DNA from: Haliotis asinina
Lineage: Eukaryota; Mollusca; Gastropoda; Lepetellida; Haliotidae
Length of the DNA: 64,000 bases
Direction: 5' to 3'
Assembly (NCBI RefSeq): GCF_037392515.1
Contig: NC_090280.1
Coordinates: 24,123,118-24,187,117 of the forward strand
The notes below the pieces were generated by a model. That model saw only the letters and a program-made list of their open reading frames with translations, had not been told where the DNA came from and searched no databases. A program made the translations under genes and the position numbers. Every line of letters begins with the position of its first letter. Position 1 is the stretch's first letter. This document shows, in pieces, positions 47,343 through 59,200 of the stretch.

Positions 47343-47715
47343 GTAAGTGATTACATTATGTCTTTTAGAAAATGTTACACTTTCCCAGTAAAGTGCAGGT
47401 TCAAATTCTAGTACTTTCATGGGTTGAGAACCCATCCGGGATTCGAACCCACACCCTCAGCAAGTCGCGTAGGTTGAACAGGTTAGGCGGCTGACTTTGT
47501 GTGCTGGCAATCAGGTTACTGACTCTGATGGGTTCAACGTAAGCCGCTAAGCCACCGCCACTTTAACGTGCATACTAACTTTTCCCGCCACTAGGGGTGC
47601 AGTTCCTGACTCTAATAATTAATGCTTGAACGAGTCCTGGATGGGACTCAGTCCAACAGAAGTACTAGAATCTGTACTTTACTGAGCGAAGTGTAAATCC
47701 CTTGTATAACATAAG
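47343..47715 (-). repeat. tRNA-like repeat with inverted arms
   Basis: On the minus strand GGTGGCTTAGCGGCTTACG (A-box like) and GTGGGTTCGAATCCCGGATG (B box) are about 115 bp apart. The outer arms AGTAAAGTGCAGGTTC..ATTCTAGTACTT (47391-47430) and AGTACTAGAATCTGTACTTT (47661 on) are inverted copies of each other. Confidence 0.55.
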
Positions 47716-48235
47716 CTATGGCGCATGTAGTCGGGGCCGAAAAGGCTCAGTTCTTTATATTTGTCAAGTCTTTGTATAAGTGACCATAACAAACGTGGCT
47801 TTCTGTACATGAGAGTCGACAGTACGAACAATGACATCTAAAATACCTTAGCTATCAATTACGTTCTCCGCCAGTTACAGAACAGATAGCTCCGTGAGAA
47901 ACCGCCTGTAAGATTCGTTATCAGCAGATGACTATGTACATAGGTATGTCCTGGTTATAGACACATGCCTCTTCACAAAGATAAAATACCTTTTAGTGTA
48001 AGTCGTTAGATCTGTTTCCCATTACTGATGAAAAAAATCATGAAAATGCGTTACATGGACACTGGATGGTGCTACCGAGTGCGTTTACTTATAGGTCAAT
48101 CTTTGTACTATTCCACCCATACCACGGCGGGGTAGACCAGAAATGGACCTCCCATGTGGGTAATCAAACCCTGCTTTAAACACAAGGAAAAAGAACGATG
48201 CAGTGGGTGACAAGGACAGTCCAGCGTGTGACAAG

Positions 48236-49965
48236 GCAGACAGACAGACAGATTTAATATACTGTAATACAGTATAAGGTCTCAAGCCCAAACTACAGTA
48301 TTGAAATGGACTGAATTTATGCAAAGTTGGAAATTCAAAGAAATATTGGATGTTTTCCGTAGATGGTACTTGGGACAACACAGAACATGGTATTCATCTT
48401 CGGTGATCTTTGCATTATTAGTTGTGCACTTTTCCCACAATCTTTGACTGCGGGGTATATTTTTATGACGACCTGATTCTAATTATAAGTTTAAGTTGTT
48501 GCAACGGAATTTAGCTATGTTCTTGATAAGATAAGGTTGGATGTCACATGTAAGGTACTTTCCAACATCAAGGAGAGATTTAAATAACTTGTACTTGCAA
48601 CATTTTGAGTTGTCTAATGTAGGGGTGAATGCCAATCCCGAATTAAATTATCTTTCAGTAGTTGCTTAAATTCAGTACAGACCGGTGTTTCATGTGTCGT
48701 GTTTAGCCATACATGTCTAAATCCCAGTTCAAAGAGTATATTTCGAATCTCACAAGCCCAAGTACAACTATCTGTATCAGAGCTGGATGTAATCATATAG
48801 TAAGCTTGGTAGGGGAAGTCTTGACGCTTTCATATGGAGTCTGCGCCAGAATGTAACAGCTTTCATAAGTTAGCTGTACGCAGGCTTTGCCACATTCTCC
48901 AAGAGCCATATTGTTCGGTGTAGCTTTGCTCAATCCAAGAAATCTTTTGCAGAACTGAGTATGAACAGTCTCGATAATCTTCCGACACGATGTCCCCAGT
49001 ATTGTAGCTCCATAGCTTAGTATAGGAACTACTATGATTTCATAAATTTTTAAAATGTCACAGTAGTTGAATTTGCCAAATTTATACCGGTAACGATAAA
49101 TACTGATAACTGATTTCTTCGACTGGGGCGCAGAACAATTTAGTGCTTAGTCCAAGAAAGTTTAGGCGTGAATACAATTCCCAGATATATAACTGGTTTA
49201 TAACTTATATTTCTTTCCTTTTACAATGCCATTTTTCATAGTTCCTCAGTGGGCCGCCATTTCAAAACACAACTATACACAGAGAAAAAAGTTAAGCACC
49301 ATAATTAAATAGTTATGACCATGCATTGAATAGTCCAAATAAATATGACATTTGTTGACACCAATCAACATTAGGTTTGCAATATATGGTCAGTGTTTTA
49401 GTGAAACCAGAGCGCCAGAACACAACAAACAATGCACGTGCAACAAACTACCCATGCTTTTTCCGAAATGCAGTATGTTCGTGCAGGCGAAATTCACTAT
49501 TTAATGGGCTTTTTCCAGACGGTTTGTCATTACCATAAACAATGGCACATAGGAGGTTGTCTGAAGGCCAAAGATGACAGATTATTGGTCTTCATGCTGC
49601 AGGAATGTCCTTTAAGGCGATTGGAAGACAAACAGGTTACCATTACACTGTGATCAGCAGACTCATTAGAAAGGCTAATCAAGTTAAGGATCGTCAACGT
49701 TCGGGACGTCCCCCTGATGATTGCAAGTTGGACCTGCTGACTATACGGGGCAATTTGACAGGTGCGCGATACATCCAGGAAGTGCTGCAGCCACATGTCG
49801 TTCCTCATTTTGAACTTTTTTCTCTGTGTATATGTCTGTTTTATCCAAGCTAATTTTCATTTCAGTTTTATCACAAAATTCTCCAAGAAGATCGATTTTC
49901 TTGTGTAGTTGCAGAGTAGTATCTGCTATCATTGGTACGTCGTCGTCGGGTAATAGTAGTGAACA
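48236..49965 (-). mobile_element. LINE (CR1/RTE-like) interrupted by a Tc1 element
   Basis: On the minus strand the reverse-transcriptase box DDDVPMIADTTLQLHKKIDL (49860-49945) is followed, after the insert, by NGGPLRNYEKWHCKRKE, LSYGAT..GTSCRKIIETVHTQF and ALGECGKACVQLTYESC, in changing frames. The C-terminal region SDTDSCTWACEIRNILFELG then runs to a tail ending (TCTG)n at 48236. It is 5' truncated and decayed. Confidence 0.8.
49278..49828 (+). mobile_element. Internally deleted Tc1-type element nested in the LINE
   Basis: The ends CACAGAGAAAAAAGTT and AACTTTTTTCTCTGTG are perfect 16-bp inverted repeats with TA on both sides (49276-49277, 49829-49830). Inside, MSFKAIGRQTGYHYTVISRL and KDRQRSGRPP are the HTH and linker of a Tc1 transposase, and RGNLTGARYIQEVLQPHVVP is a block from the catalytic half. 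The sequence between them is missing. Removing the 551 bp restores LINE continuity. Confidence 0.88.
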
Positions 49966-50059
49966 TACATTTTAAAACTGAATTTAATGCATGCAATGCA
50001 CACTATCAATCGATTGCAACACTGCACTGTGGGCCTGAGGCCTTATACTGTAATAAATC

Positions 50060-50690
50060 TATCGGTCTGTGTGACAAGAACAGTGCGGTGTGGAACAAGG
50101 GCAGTGCAGTGTGTGACAAGGGAAGTACAGTGTATCAGTGTGTGACAGAGACAGTTTAGTGTGTGACAAGGACAGTAGGCGTTACAAGCCCAGTGCAATG
50201 TGTGACAAGGACAGTGTAGTGTGTAAAAAGTACAGTACAGAGTGACAAGGATAGTATGTGTGACAAGTGCAGTGCAGTGTGTGACAAAGCCGATGCAGTG
50301 TGAGACAAGGACAGCACAGTGTGTAATAAGACCAGTGCAGTGTGAGAGGACAGTGTAATGTGTGACAAGGACAATACAGTCAGTGACAAGGGCGGTGCAG
50401 TGTGTGACAAGGACAATACGTGTGACAAAATCAATGCATTATGTGACAAGTGTGTGTGAGAAGGACACTGCAGTGACAAGGAAAATTCAATGTATGACAT
50501 GGACAGTGCAATGTGACAAGGACAGTGCAGTGTGTGACATGGACAGTGCAGTGTGTGACAAGGACAGTGCAATGTGTGACATGGACAGTGCAATGTGTGA
50601 CAAGGACAGTGGAAGTGTCAAAAGGACAGTATGTGTGACATGAACAAAGTGATGTGACAAGTGCAGTGTGTGACAGTTGGGAAACAGACA
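50060..50690. repeat. Degenerate 21-bp minisatellite
   Basis: About 30 units of TGTGTGACAAGGACAGTGCA (A/G). On the + strand the period encodes repeats of VCDKDSA; on the minus strand HCPCHTL. Frequent indels break all frames. Confidence 0.92.
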
Positions 50691-50904
50691 GCACCTGGAA
50701 ACAATTGTTTTTGCAATCAAGATTACGAGCAGTTGACTTAATGAATTTCTGTCAGTCTCCAGAATGTTTTCAGAATGCTTTCATACAGTTGACCAAAGTA
50801 CCACATCAAAATACAAACGTTGCTAAACTCAGGTTACCTCCTGCATTCACTTTATGATCAATGGCTGCAGAACAGTTGTTCTGACAGAAACCTACCAATA
50901 ATAT

Positions 50905-51000
50905 GGATGAATGAGTTTAGTTGTTTTTAACAATATTCCAGCAATATCACAGCAGGGTACACCAGATATGGGCTTCACACTGCACTCATGTATTTTAAGC
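50905..51000 (-). repeat. SINE family A, partial
   Basis: AACAATATTCCAGCAATATC, CACCAGATATGGGCTTCACA; diverges at ATGTATTTTAAGCGACTTGA, a sequence repeated at 52640. Confidence 0.75.
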
Positions 51001-51607
51001 GACTTGAAATGAAGAAAACAGGATTGACATGTACAATTTCACTCACTGTAAAGCACAAAAGTTTTCAACATATCGCAATACAATTTATATTCGAATCGAA
51101 CCAGGTCATAAGCATGACGAGCAAAGAACTAGGTAATGCCAGCACTTGCCCCCGTGACGTTCATCACGTTCATATACCCGAAGGCAACCCAAATCTGTAA
51201 CCATGCTCCCATCTAACAGGAACATTACCACCCTGAAGAGTGGTGAAAACCACAACATTAGATAAACAAAGAAATTAATAATCAGAAATGTCATTATCAG
51301 TGACTATCTCTATGGAAATTGTGCAGTTTCTAAAATCCATGTTCAGGATGTTTTGTTGGTCATTCAAGCTTACATGTCACTACTGATTTTTTTTAGGTTT
51401 TAGTACCTTTTTCTCAAAGTTACTTCTCCTTTATTTATTCAGAATAATTCAATATCCACTTAACGACATTCATGTTTTGGCTATCAACGGTTGATGTTTC
51501 CATATAGAAGGGTTTTGTCATTAATGTTAGCTGTGATGTTCTGAATACAATCCAACATGTGACTTGTCTCAACAATTAGAATCTAGGATTGAATCTTTGC
51601 ACGAAAG
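51001..51607. other. Intergenic, nothing recognised
   Basis: AT-rich, no gene or clear repeat beyond similarity of 51000-51080 to 52640-52740. Confidence 0.35.
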
Positions 51608-51784
51608 GTATTTGAGTGAGTGAGTGAGTTGGGTTTTACGCCGCTTTCAGCAATATTCCAGCAATATCACGGCGGGGTACACCAGAAAATGGGGCTCACA
51701 CATTGTATCCATGTGGGGAATCAAACCCGGGTTTTCGACGTGATGAGTGAACGCTTTAACCACTAGGCTACCCCACCGCCCCTC
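51608..51784 (-). repeat. tRNA-derived SINE (family A), best full-length copy
   Basis: Reading the minus strand: A box GGTAGCCTAGTGGTTAAAGC, B box ACCCGGGTTTGATTCCCC, body TGTGAGCCCC and ACCCCGCCGTGATATTGCTG, tail GAATATTGCTGAAAGCGGCG and (ACTC)n. Useful as the local reference for the family. Confidence 0.9.
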
Positions 51785-52568
51785 GAAAGGTATTCAAAGG
51801 ATGGAGAGACAGATGATGTTTTCTCTACACCCAGATGTCAAATGGCAAATGGCTGATTGAACATGTTGACAATCAACTGATAAAAGGTGCATCGAACTAG
51901 CTGTGACATGATCATGCAATGTATTAGTATTCACTTGATCAAGTCAAGCTGAACAAGCTGTACTGCACTGACCCCCTTGCAAAACATACTGGTAACAACA
52001 ATTTGAATCTATGATCATTTGTTAAACTGTTATCCTGTGTTGAATAAAATTCTGAGACTTAAATTTTCAACTGTCAAGGTCAAATTATGCATTCTTAATT
52101 TCACTTTATTTGACTTACGCTTTTGTTTACAATGAAATTCATCGGTACGTTTTCCCTGTAAACAGACTTCAGATAACAATAAATTTGAGAATTTCTTTAA
52201 AGCCTGCAATGACTCATTGATCATGTGGACTGATGGATGAAACAATGCATGTAACTGCTCTGAAAGACAGAACCAAACACTTGCAACGTCACAGTTGTGT
52301 TGTGGGTACACAGAGCACTGTGCCTCAAGTTAAATGACCTCAGCAGGTAAATCATTAGGCCTGCACAGTACATCTTTTGTATGATACATATCGTAATATT
52401 TTCTTCACTGAAAAACATACGTTAACATTCACAGCAGGTGTTTTCCTTTGTTATTTCTTGAATAGAATACAAACTATAAATTGCAAACGCATAAAAAGGA
52501 AAATACTATACCTGGCTATGCATCCTAATTTTGAGACTGCTGTTATCAGAACTACAACAAGCATTATA
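51785..52568. other. Intergenic, AT-rich, nothing recognised
   Basis: No coding or repeat signal that I can support. Confidence 0.35.
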
Positions 52569-52740
52569 TAAGTGAGTGAGTGAGTAGGGCAATATTCCAC
52601 AGAGGCTGACACCAGAAATTGGCTCACATATTGTACCCATGTATTTTGAGGGACTTATAATGTAGACAACAGGATTGAAATTTACTATCAATGTCACTCG
52701 CTGTCACTAAAGTTTCCAATATATCGCAATACATACTGCA
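52569..52740 (-). repeat. SINE family A fragment of the 50905 subtype
   Basis: GAGTGAGTGAGTAGGGCAAT, ACACCAGAAATTGGCTCACA, then TGTATTTTGAGGGACTTATA and AACAGGATTGAAATTTAC, which parallel 50990-51040. Confidence 0.65.
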
Positions 52741-53066
52741 ACACAATTTCTTTGGCAATACACTGACCCGTTAGTCATGCAATCAAAATGTGTCAGAGCT
52801 ACAGAACAGGATAGTATTCCAGGAAAACCTGTCCATAAACATGAAATATTTCATGGACAAAAACTTTTATCTATAAATATTTTCAGTCTTGCACATTGTT
52901 CATGAGTTAGTCAATCATTATGTTCACACAGTTCATGAACACCTCACACAAAAGCTGTTTCTTCTGAATATCTTCATTTGTGTGTCAGTTCTTTTTGCAT
53001 CCTTGACAAACTATCTGTACATCCATACTACACATATTCACACACAGGCTCATCACACAGTTCACA

Positions 53067-53231
53067 TCATGACTTGTCATGTTTGGAGTCTGATTGTTTG
53101 GTGTTCACAGTTATATCCCCTTTGCTGAACTTGTCTGCAATGTCATTTGCATAGCAAGCATGGAACAGGTCCTTAGCTGTGAACTTGGTCTGTGTGATGT
53201 CAGTAACCTTGTATGACACATAGGGCTTCAA
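53067..53231 (-). CDS. MRPL41: MRPL41 exon 3
   Basis: LKPYVSYKVTDITQTKFTAK to KQSDSKHDKS, TGA at 53069-53067. Acceptor TTCCCTTCCAG on the minus strand. Confidence 0.93.
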   Translation of the reverse strand: MKPYVSYKVTDITQTKFTAKDLFHACYANDIADKFSKGDITVNTKQSDSKHDKS

Positions 53232-56200
53232 CTGGAAGGGAAAAGATGTCTGATGTAACAAAATATTGATAACATTATAGACATGTGACAACAGCATGTG
53301 TCATTGCTTGTTTAGAGATTTTGGTGTCAGTCTGTGATCAGTGTCTCACTGGTAACAAGATAATTCAGGTTAATAGTATGAGGAATAAATCATTTGGTAG
53401 CCAGGGAGTGTTAGTCCAGGCGTGGTTGATGTGGTAACAGTGGCAGCATGTAACAAGTTGGCAAGAGACAAGTGCCAGTGAGCCTTATTGGTAGTATGTA
53501 CAAGGATGAAGTGGGCAGCAATGATAATGAATTATCCCAATATTAATAAGTGTGATGAGATAGTAGCTGTTCCGTTTCTGTGATTTCACCCCCTTACGAC
53601 AGATAAGAACTTTCGTGTTTTCAATGATGATAGTTTCTTAAACTACCTTTTTGGTGGAGTCCGGCAGATGTTCAAATAAAAGAAAGCTGTTGGGTATTAG
53701 TAAATGATAAACATGTGTGCTGTTTATATTTATGTGGCAATTTTACACAATGATAAAATTTGCAATTCATTGGTCCGTTTCTGACTGAAACAGACTGTAA
53801 GTGCAATGACAGTGTGTGTATAGATGTATAGGCAAAGATGACACTTTAACACATAGTAGACACCTGAAAAAAAATCTTCTTCTTCTTCTACTTCTTCTTC
53901 TATGTAGTGAAACAACTAACTTGATTGTTGAACAACTTCATCCTCGCCATTGATTTTTTTGTAGCATGTTCTTGAGCATGATTGCATGAATGAAGTTTTC
54001 AAATGCAAGAACCAACTTTGACAGGTAGAGACAAACGGGTAAAACTGTACTTATTAGGGCTTTGGGAGACCCTAAAATGAGTTTGAAACAACCAGGATTT
54101 CGACACATCTCGTTTGAGATAGCAGGGTAAAAATAATGATAAATATATCGAAATCAGCAGGGACCAAAAGATAAGGTGAACACAACCAAGACTTCAACTG
54201 TAGCTCTTTGATGTTTGAAAAAATCTGTGAGCATAAGTATGCTGCTGGTAAAGCTAAAACCATGGTTGAGCTGAACCAGGATTTCAAAGTGGTTTCCTTT
54301 CTGCCTGAATTGTGAATGATCATGATAATGAAGGTCTATTTTAGTGAAACTCATGAAAATGGGTGATGACAGGGAAATATGATAAAGGCTGAAAGTGCCA
54401 GCATCCTGGTCACTTTGCAAACAATTATAGTCTGGAATGAGTTTAATTCTAAAAACTTCACCTTGAAGTCAGTCAAATCTGGTACAACAAACTCCGGGAT
54501 CATCTCAGGCACATTCCTGTATCTCCCTAACTGGGGGTCATGGAACCCTGTAGGTGGTACGACTGCAAAGAGAAAAGAAAACTCTTTGATGTAGAAAACC
54601 TGTATATATGATGCAGTGTAAAGTGAAAATATGCATGAAAACAAACACTGTGCCGCTTCTGACACAGTAAAATCACTAATCAAAACCACACAATTCCATG
54701 CTATAATGGGTAATTAATGTAACTAAATTAAATATTTTTCACTCAAATTTCAGACTACTGCATCAGAATTCATCTCAAAAATCACCAGTAAATGATGGGG
54801 GCATGAGCACAACTGACAGCCACTTCTGGCTTGGAATAAGAGTAAAATAAATATGGTAATCTTCATATAATACTAAGCAAAGCAAAAACAATTTAAGTGG
54901 TAAACAGTATTGTCTGTGACGTTTATTGGAAATTTAGTGTCTTTGCTGACAAAGTCAACTTCTCTTGTATGTTCACACAAAGAGATATGCTGTGTCGTTT
55001 TCTTAGCCCTGAAAAAGGCTTCACGAAATTGAATAATAACTAGATACGCCCAGATGTAAGGAAGTTCCCAATGCTGCTACTGTTGCAGCATGGAAAGCTA
55101 AGAAAAAGAGATGTTTATTTCATAAGTGTTGAGCCAAAGGCCAGTTAATAAAACTCATGTGAACAGTTAAGCATTGTTGAAACAGCATCAGCATTAGAGT
55201 AAACACCTATCTTTAGTCAATATGTAATCTCCCTCTTTTGGAACAGTTACCATGGTTAAAGGCGATGTTCCCTTAATCCCAGATTTATGGACACAACACT
55301 GCATTTCAAATACATCAAAGATGAAAGTAGCATGTATATAACTGAACTTTAATTACTCGAAGTTGAGTGGCACAATTTATACAGGTAAGTTGACTCCAAG
55401 CTCATCTGTACATCAAACCAAGTTTATGAGGTCAACATTGAGCTTCTGTATCACTCACATTCTTGACTGTTTGAACAAATTTCTTATGACTGACCACTTG
55501 GTTCTGGATTAATAGTTGAATAAATGAGAGTGAAATCTTAGCTTTTGTGTAAACGTTATTGAAAAATTAGCTAACTTGTCTGCATTGCTTGATTTGCCCA
55601 CTTTCATGTAAAAACTATTAAAGGGAGATAATTCTTTATCCACAGACTTTGATGCATATACCTGAAAAGAACATTCTCAAGAACCCTGGACATTCAATCC
55701 GATGGGAGGACACTAGGATACTATCTACCAACAACAAGAACTGGCGCCAAAGGAAACTGCAAGAGGCCATCGAGATCCGGAGACAGAAACCAGCAATCAA
55801 CCGTGACCAAGGAGTGTACCTACCAAGTGCCTGGGACTTATTGATAAATTAATCTCATCTATCTGTGTACATTCTATCTATGTAATTCATGTATAGCCAA
55901 TCTACCCGTGTACATCCTTATCTACTTGTGTTTGTACATCATCAACCCTCATGTAAACATGCTCATCAACCCTCACGTAATCATGTACATCATCCTTAAT
56001 CCCCAATCATGTGTTATGTAAACATCCTCCAATCATGCGTAATGTATCACCATTGGCTTCCATCCTTATCCCCAATCTTGTACATCGTCCTTACCCCCTA
56101 CCTGCGTTATGTAAACATATCCCATCATCTGTAATGTATTACCATTGGCTTCCATCATTGTTATCACAACTGTCGGGTTCCAATCAGCGCTTGTTTATAC

Positions 56201-59200
56201 TGGCTTCCAGCTTTCGTTAATTCATTCCACTTGTTACTTTGTTATTGTTTTACCTGTACATATAAACATAACTCTGTACCCCATTCTCAATCACCTGATG
56301 AAGGAGTAAGCATTAACTCTGAAACGTTGTGTTCTCATATAAAGAAGTTGATATCCATAAAATCTTCATTCTTAGTGTTATGTTGAATGCAACTAATCTC
56401 ATGTTGAATGCAACTAATCTCAATTTATTTATGAAACAAAGACCAAGACTAGGTGAATAATCAGCTTAATTCATGATAACACATATAAACACATCACACC
56501 ACCATCATCGAGAACAAGCCCAGTGGATATTTTTTACATGTTTTGCACATGCACACAGTGAGTTGAAAAGTGATACCACCAAATTTTGACACACTGCCCA
56601 CAACACAGCAATAATTTATAACCTCAATATCAATTAATTTCTTCTTTGACTAGAGTTTGAGTTTGAGAGGCATTATCATTATTCTAGAAGTTGTGAAAAC
56701 AAAGGAAAACCAAGTTCTATGGATAGTTCCTTAGTGTGTGACATTTTGGTGTTGGTAACTAGCATATGGCACCAAGCATGAGGTACTTGTGAAAATTGTT
56801 CCTTTGGTAATCATGATAATATCTTTCAGAAGTTCCGGATGTTTGAATGCATTACATGGGAGACAGTGTTTTCGTAGACTGAACCAGTTCGTAGACGCAG
56901 TGATTTTGTAACCCAGACTGTTTCATAGACGGTGATTTCGTAGACTTGTAAAAATAAGTGAATAATATTATTCTGCAAGCATATTAATTTTGATAAACCA
57001 CTTGACTTATGTATTGTGAAGATTTTTTGGTTTTGTTTACAGGAATACAATGCTATGCTCTCTTTCAGCGATATGAAACTTGGAACAGCTGAAGACATAA
57101 ACAGTGTGATTGAAGAGGGAATGAATATTAGCCTGTAAAAAAATGTCATTTTGTGTTCAGTGGTGCAATAAAAGTGAAGCACTTAGTTGTTGTCAATGTT
57201 AATTAGGAACTAGTGACTTGTTTTGATTGTGTATTGTTAATTACTTTGGCAGTGACCCACCCACCTTCTCCACTGCTACTTTTGGGCTTGTGTCTGTATA
57301 GTTGAACGTTGATCAATTCTGTGGTCGTGAATGTTAAAGGGGCACTGATGCGGAGCGAATAATGTTTCTCGCCAACGGTCTTATTATGAAACCAAACTGC
57401 AAATTGGTCAGCACCCGCTCCCTCGACCGTGACGGACAAAGGGACTGGGCTCCTGTCCACATTAGCAGAATTTCTTCGCCTAAACAGTCTGGAGGCCGGA
57501 TGCCCATCATATGCCATTATTTAAAAATATCCTTGGTATTCCTTGTCTGATCGTAACAAAATATCCCAGCAGTGTAGTTTTTTTCCGGATGCTTGGATGG
57601 TATAGTGACTGATCCATTTTGATCCTATTTCTGTGTTTTTAACCTCGATATTTAATTATGTTCTGAGAAAATATGATGTCTACAGGCACGTAGCAAGCCA
57701 TTTGTTTCAGTCCGAAAGATTGCAAAACTTTATATTTATATAGTTTTGGGTGTTGGTTCAGCTGTGATAGCAAATATCATACGTAAATTTGGTATGGTAG
57801 CTACCCTGGTTTATTATTTATGGTAATAAAAACACAGTTGATTTATTTGAATTCGTAAACTAAAAACGACGACTTTGCCTTTCATAGAGAAATCTGAAAA
57901 TCTTCTTACGTAAAAAAACCCAACTTAATACACCTATTTACCCAAGTACACAGCAAATGCCTGTATGTATTCCTTTTGTAACGAAGTTCCATTGGTATCC
58001 TCAAAACAGTTTCGGCCCATAAGTGTTTTCAGGCTGCATTCGACACAGAGATTACATCTTCCTTGCTGTAACTCGCGTTTGATGGTGTAAACCTACAAGT
58101 GTTATTTGCCATCATTCTCTGGATGAACAGTTAATGAATTTATAACAGGTATAATTAGTAGTAACACCACTCAGGTTACTCAACAAAGGTTCCCATTTGG
58201 CATTTCTGCTGCCTGGAGTATATACTCAACATCATAAATTAAGGTCTGTAATGGCAAATGTATTGTATGTTATGTAATATGTGCATGTAAGAGAGTTTAT
58301 CAGCTGAGTTACAAAAACAAACATCGATCAAAGGATTAACCGATTAATTACTTTTATCTCCTCTACAGTGGATTTGTCAAAAGGCAGTGTGTGTAGATGT
58401 ACTAATCTATACTGACTACACCCCGTCATAAAGTGCAAGTGTAAAAACAACATCCTCCCTTCAAAGAATTAATTAACCACTCTTGCGTTGATTGATTGCT
58501 CATTATTGGTTAACTAAATTACTTAGAATGGCGGACATAATACAATTAGTTGCCAGGTGTGCTATCTTGGGTGACCAATGAGAGGTTTATCAGGTTTTCA
58601 CCAATGTGAGAGACATGAAACGATGTGTTAGTTTTTCACAAATTAGACTGTTGGAAGACACACGACACAGAGCAGGATTATTTACCAGCTGATGAATGGA
58701 ATCCGATTTCTTTTATGTAGATATTGATGTATACTTTCCTGAACAAGGTAGTAGCCTGACATTGTTGCTGCAAAATTAGTCTGTTTTACATTCATTATTT
58801 GCATTTTGTTTTAATTTATTTGTTGTAGCATTCAAAAGAATCTATATGACAGAAAACACACAGTAGATCGCGTATGTGTGTGAAATACGATCCACATTTG
58901 CAATCTATACAATGCATAAATGTTGCTGTCATGTTAGAAATTTATTATAAGTATAAGCAGACCGTGTGTTCTTTTATTAATTTTCAAAATCACACAAATA
59001 TGACAATAAACTAATTGAGGTTATGAGACAAAATACAGAGACGTACATTGGCTTCATTATTTTTCCATCCTAATAGTTTTTCACCATTTCTGCCACTGGA
59101 AGATGATTAACCTTCAAAGTGTTTAATTTGTTTTCATAATATATTTGTAATGAAGTAAAAATGAATTCACCTTAGTTGATCTGTCTATAATTAAACTCTC

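Noticed and set aside
50156-50720. His/Cys-rich frames (HCPCHTL repeats) resembling metal-binding proteins
   Set aside because: Low-complexity translation of the 21-bp minisatellite, broken by indels.
51608-51784. Possible tRNA genes at A/B-box sequences (also 7770, 14012, 33880, 61606)
   Set aside because: The boxes belong to SINEs: the tRNA-like fold is degenerate and each is followed by the same long body and tail.
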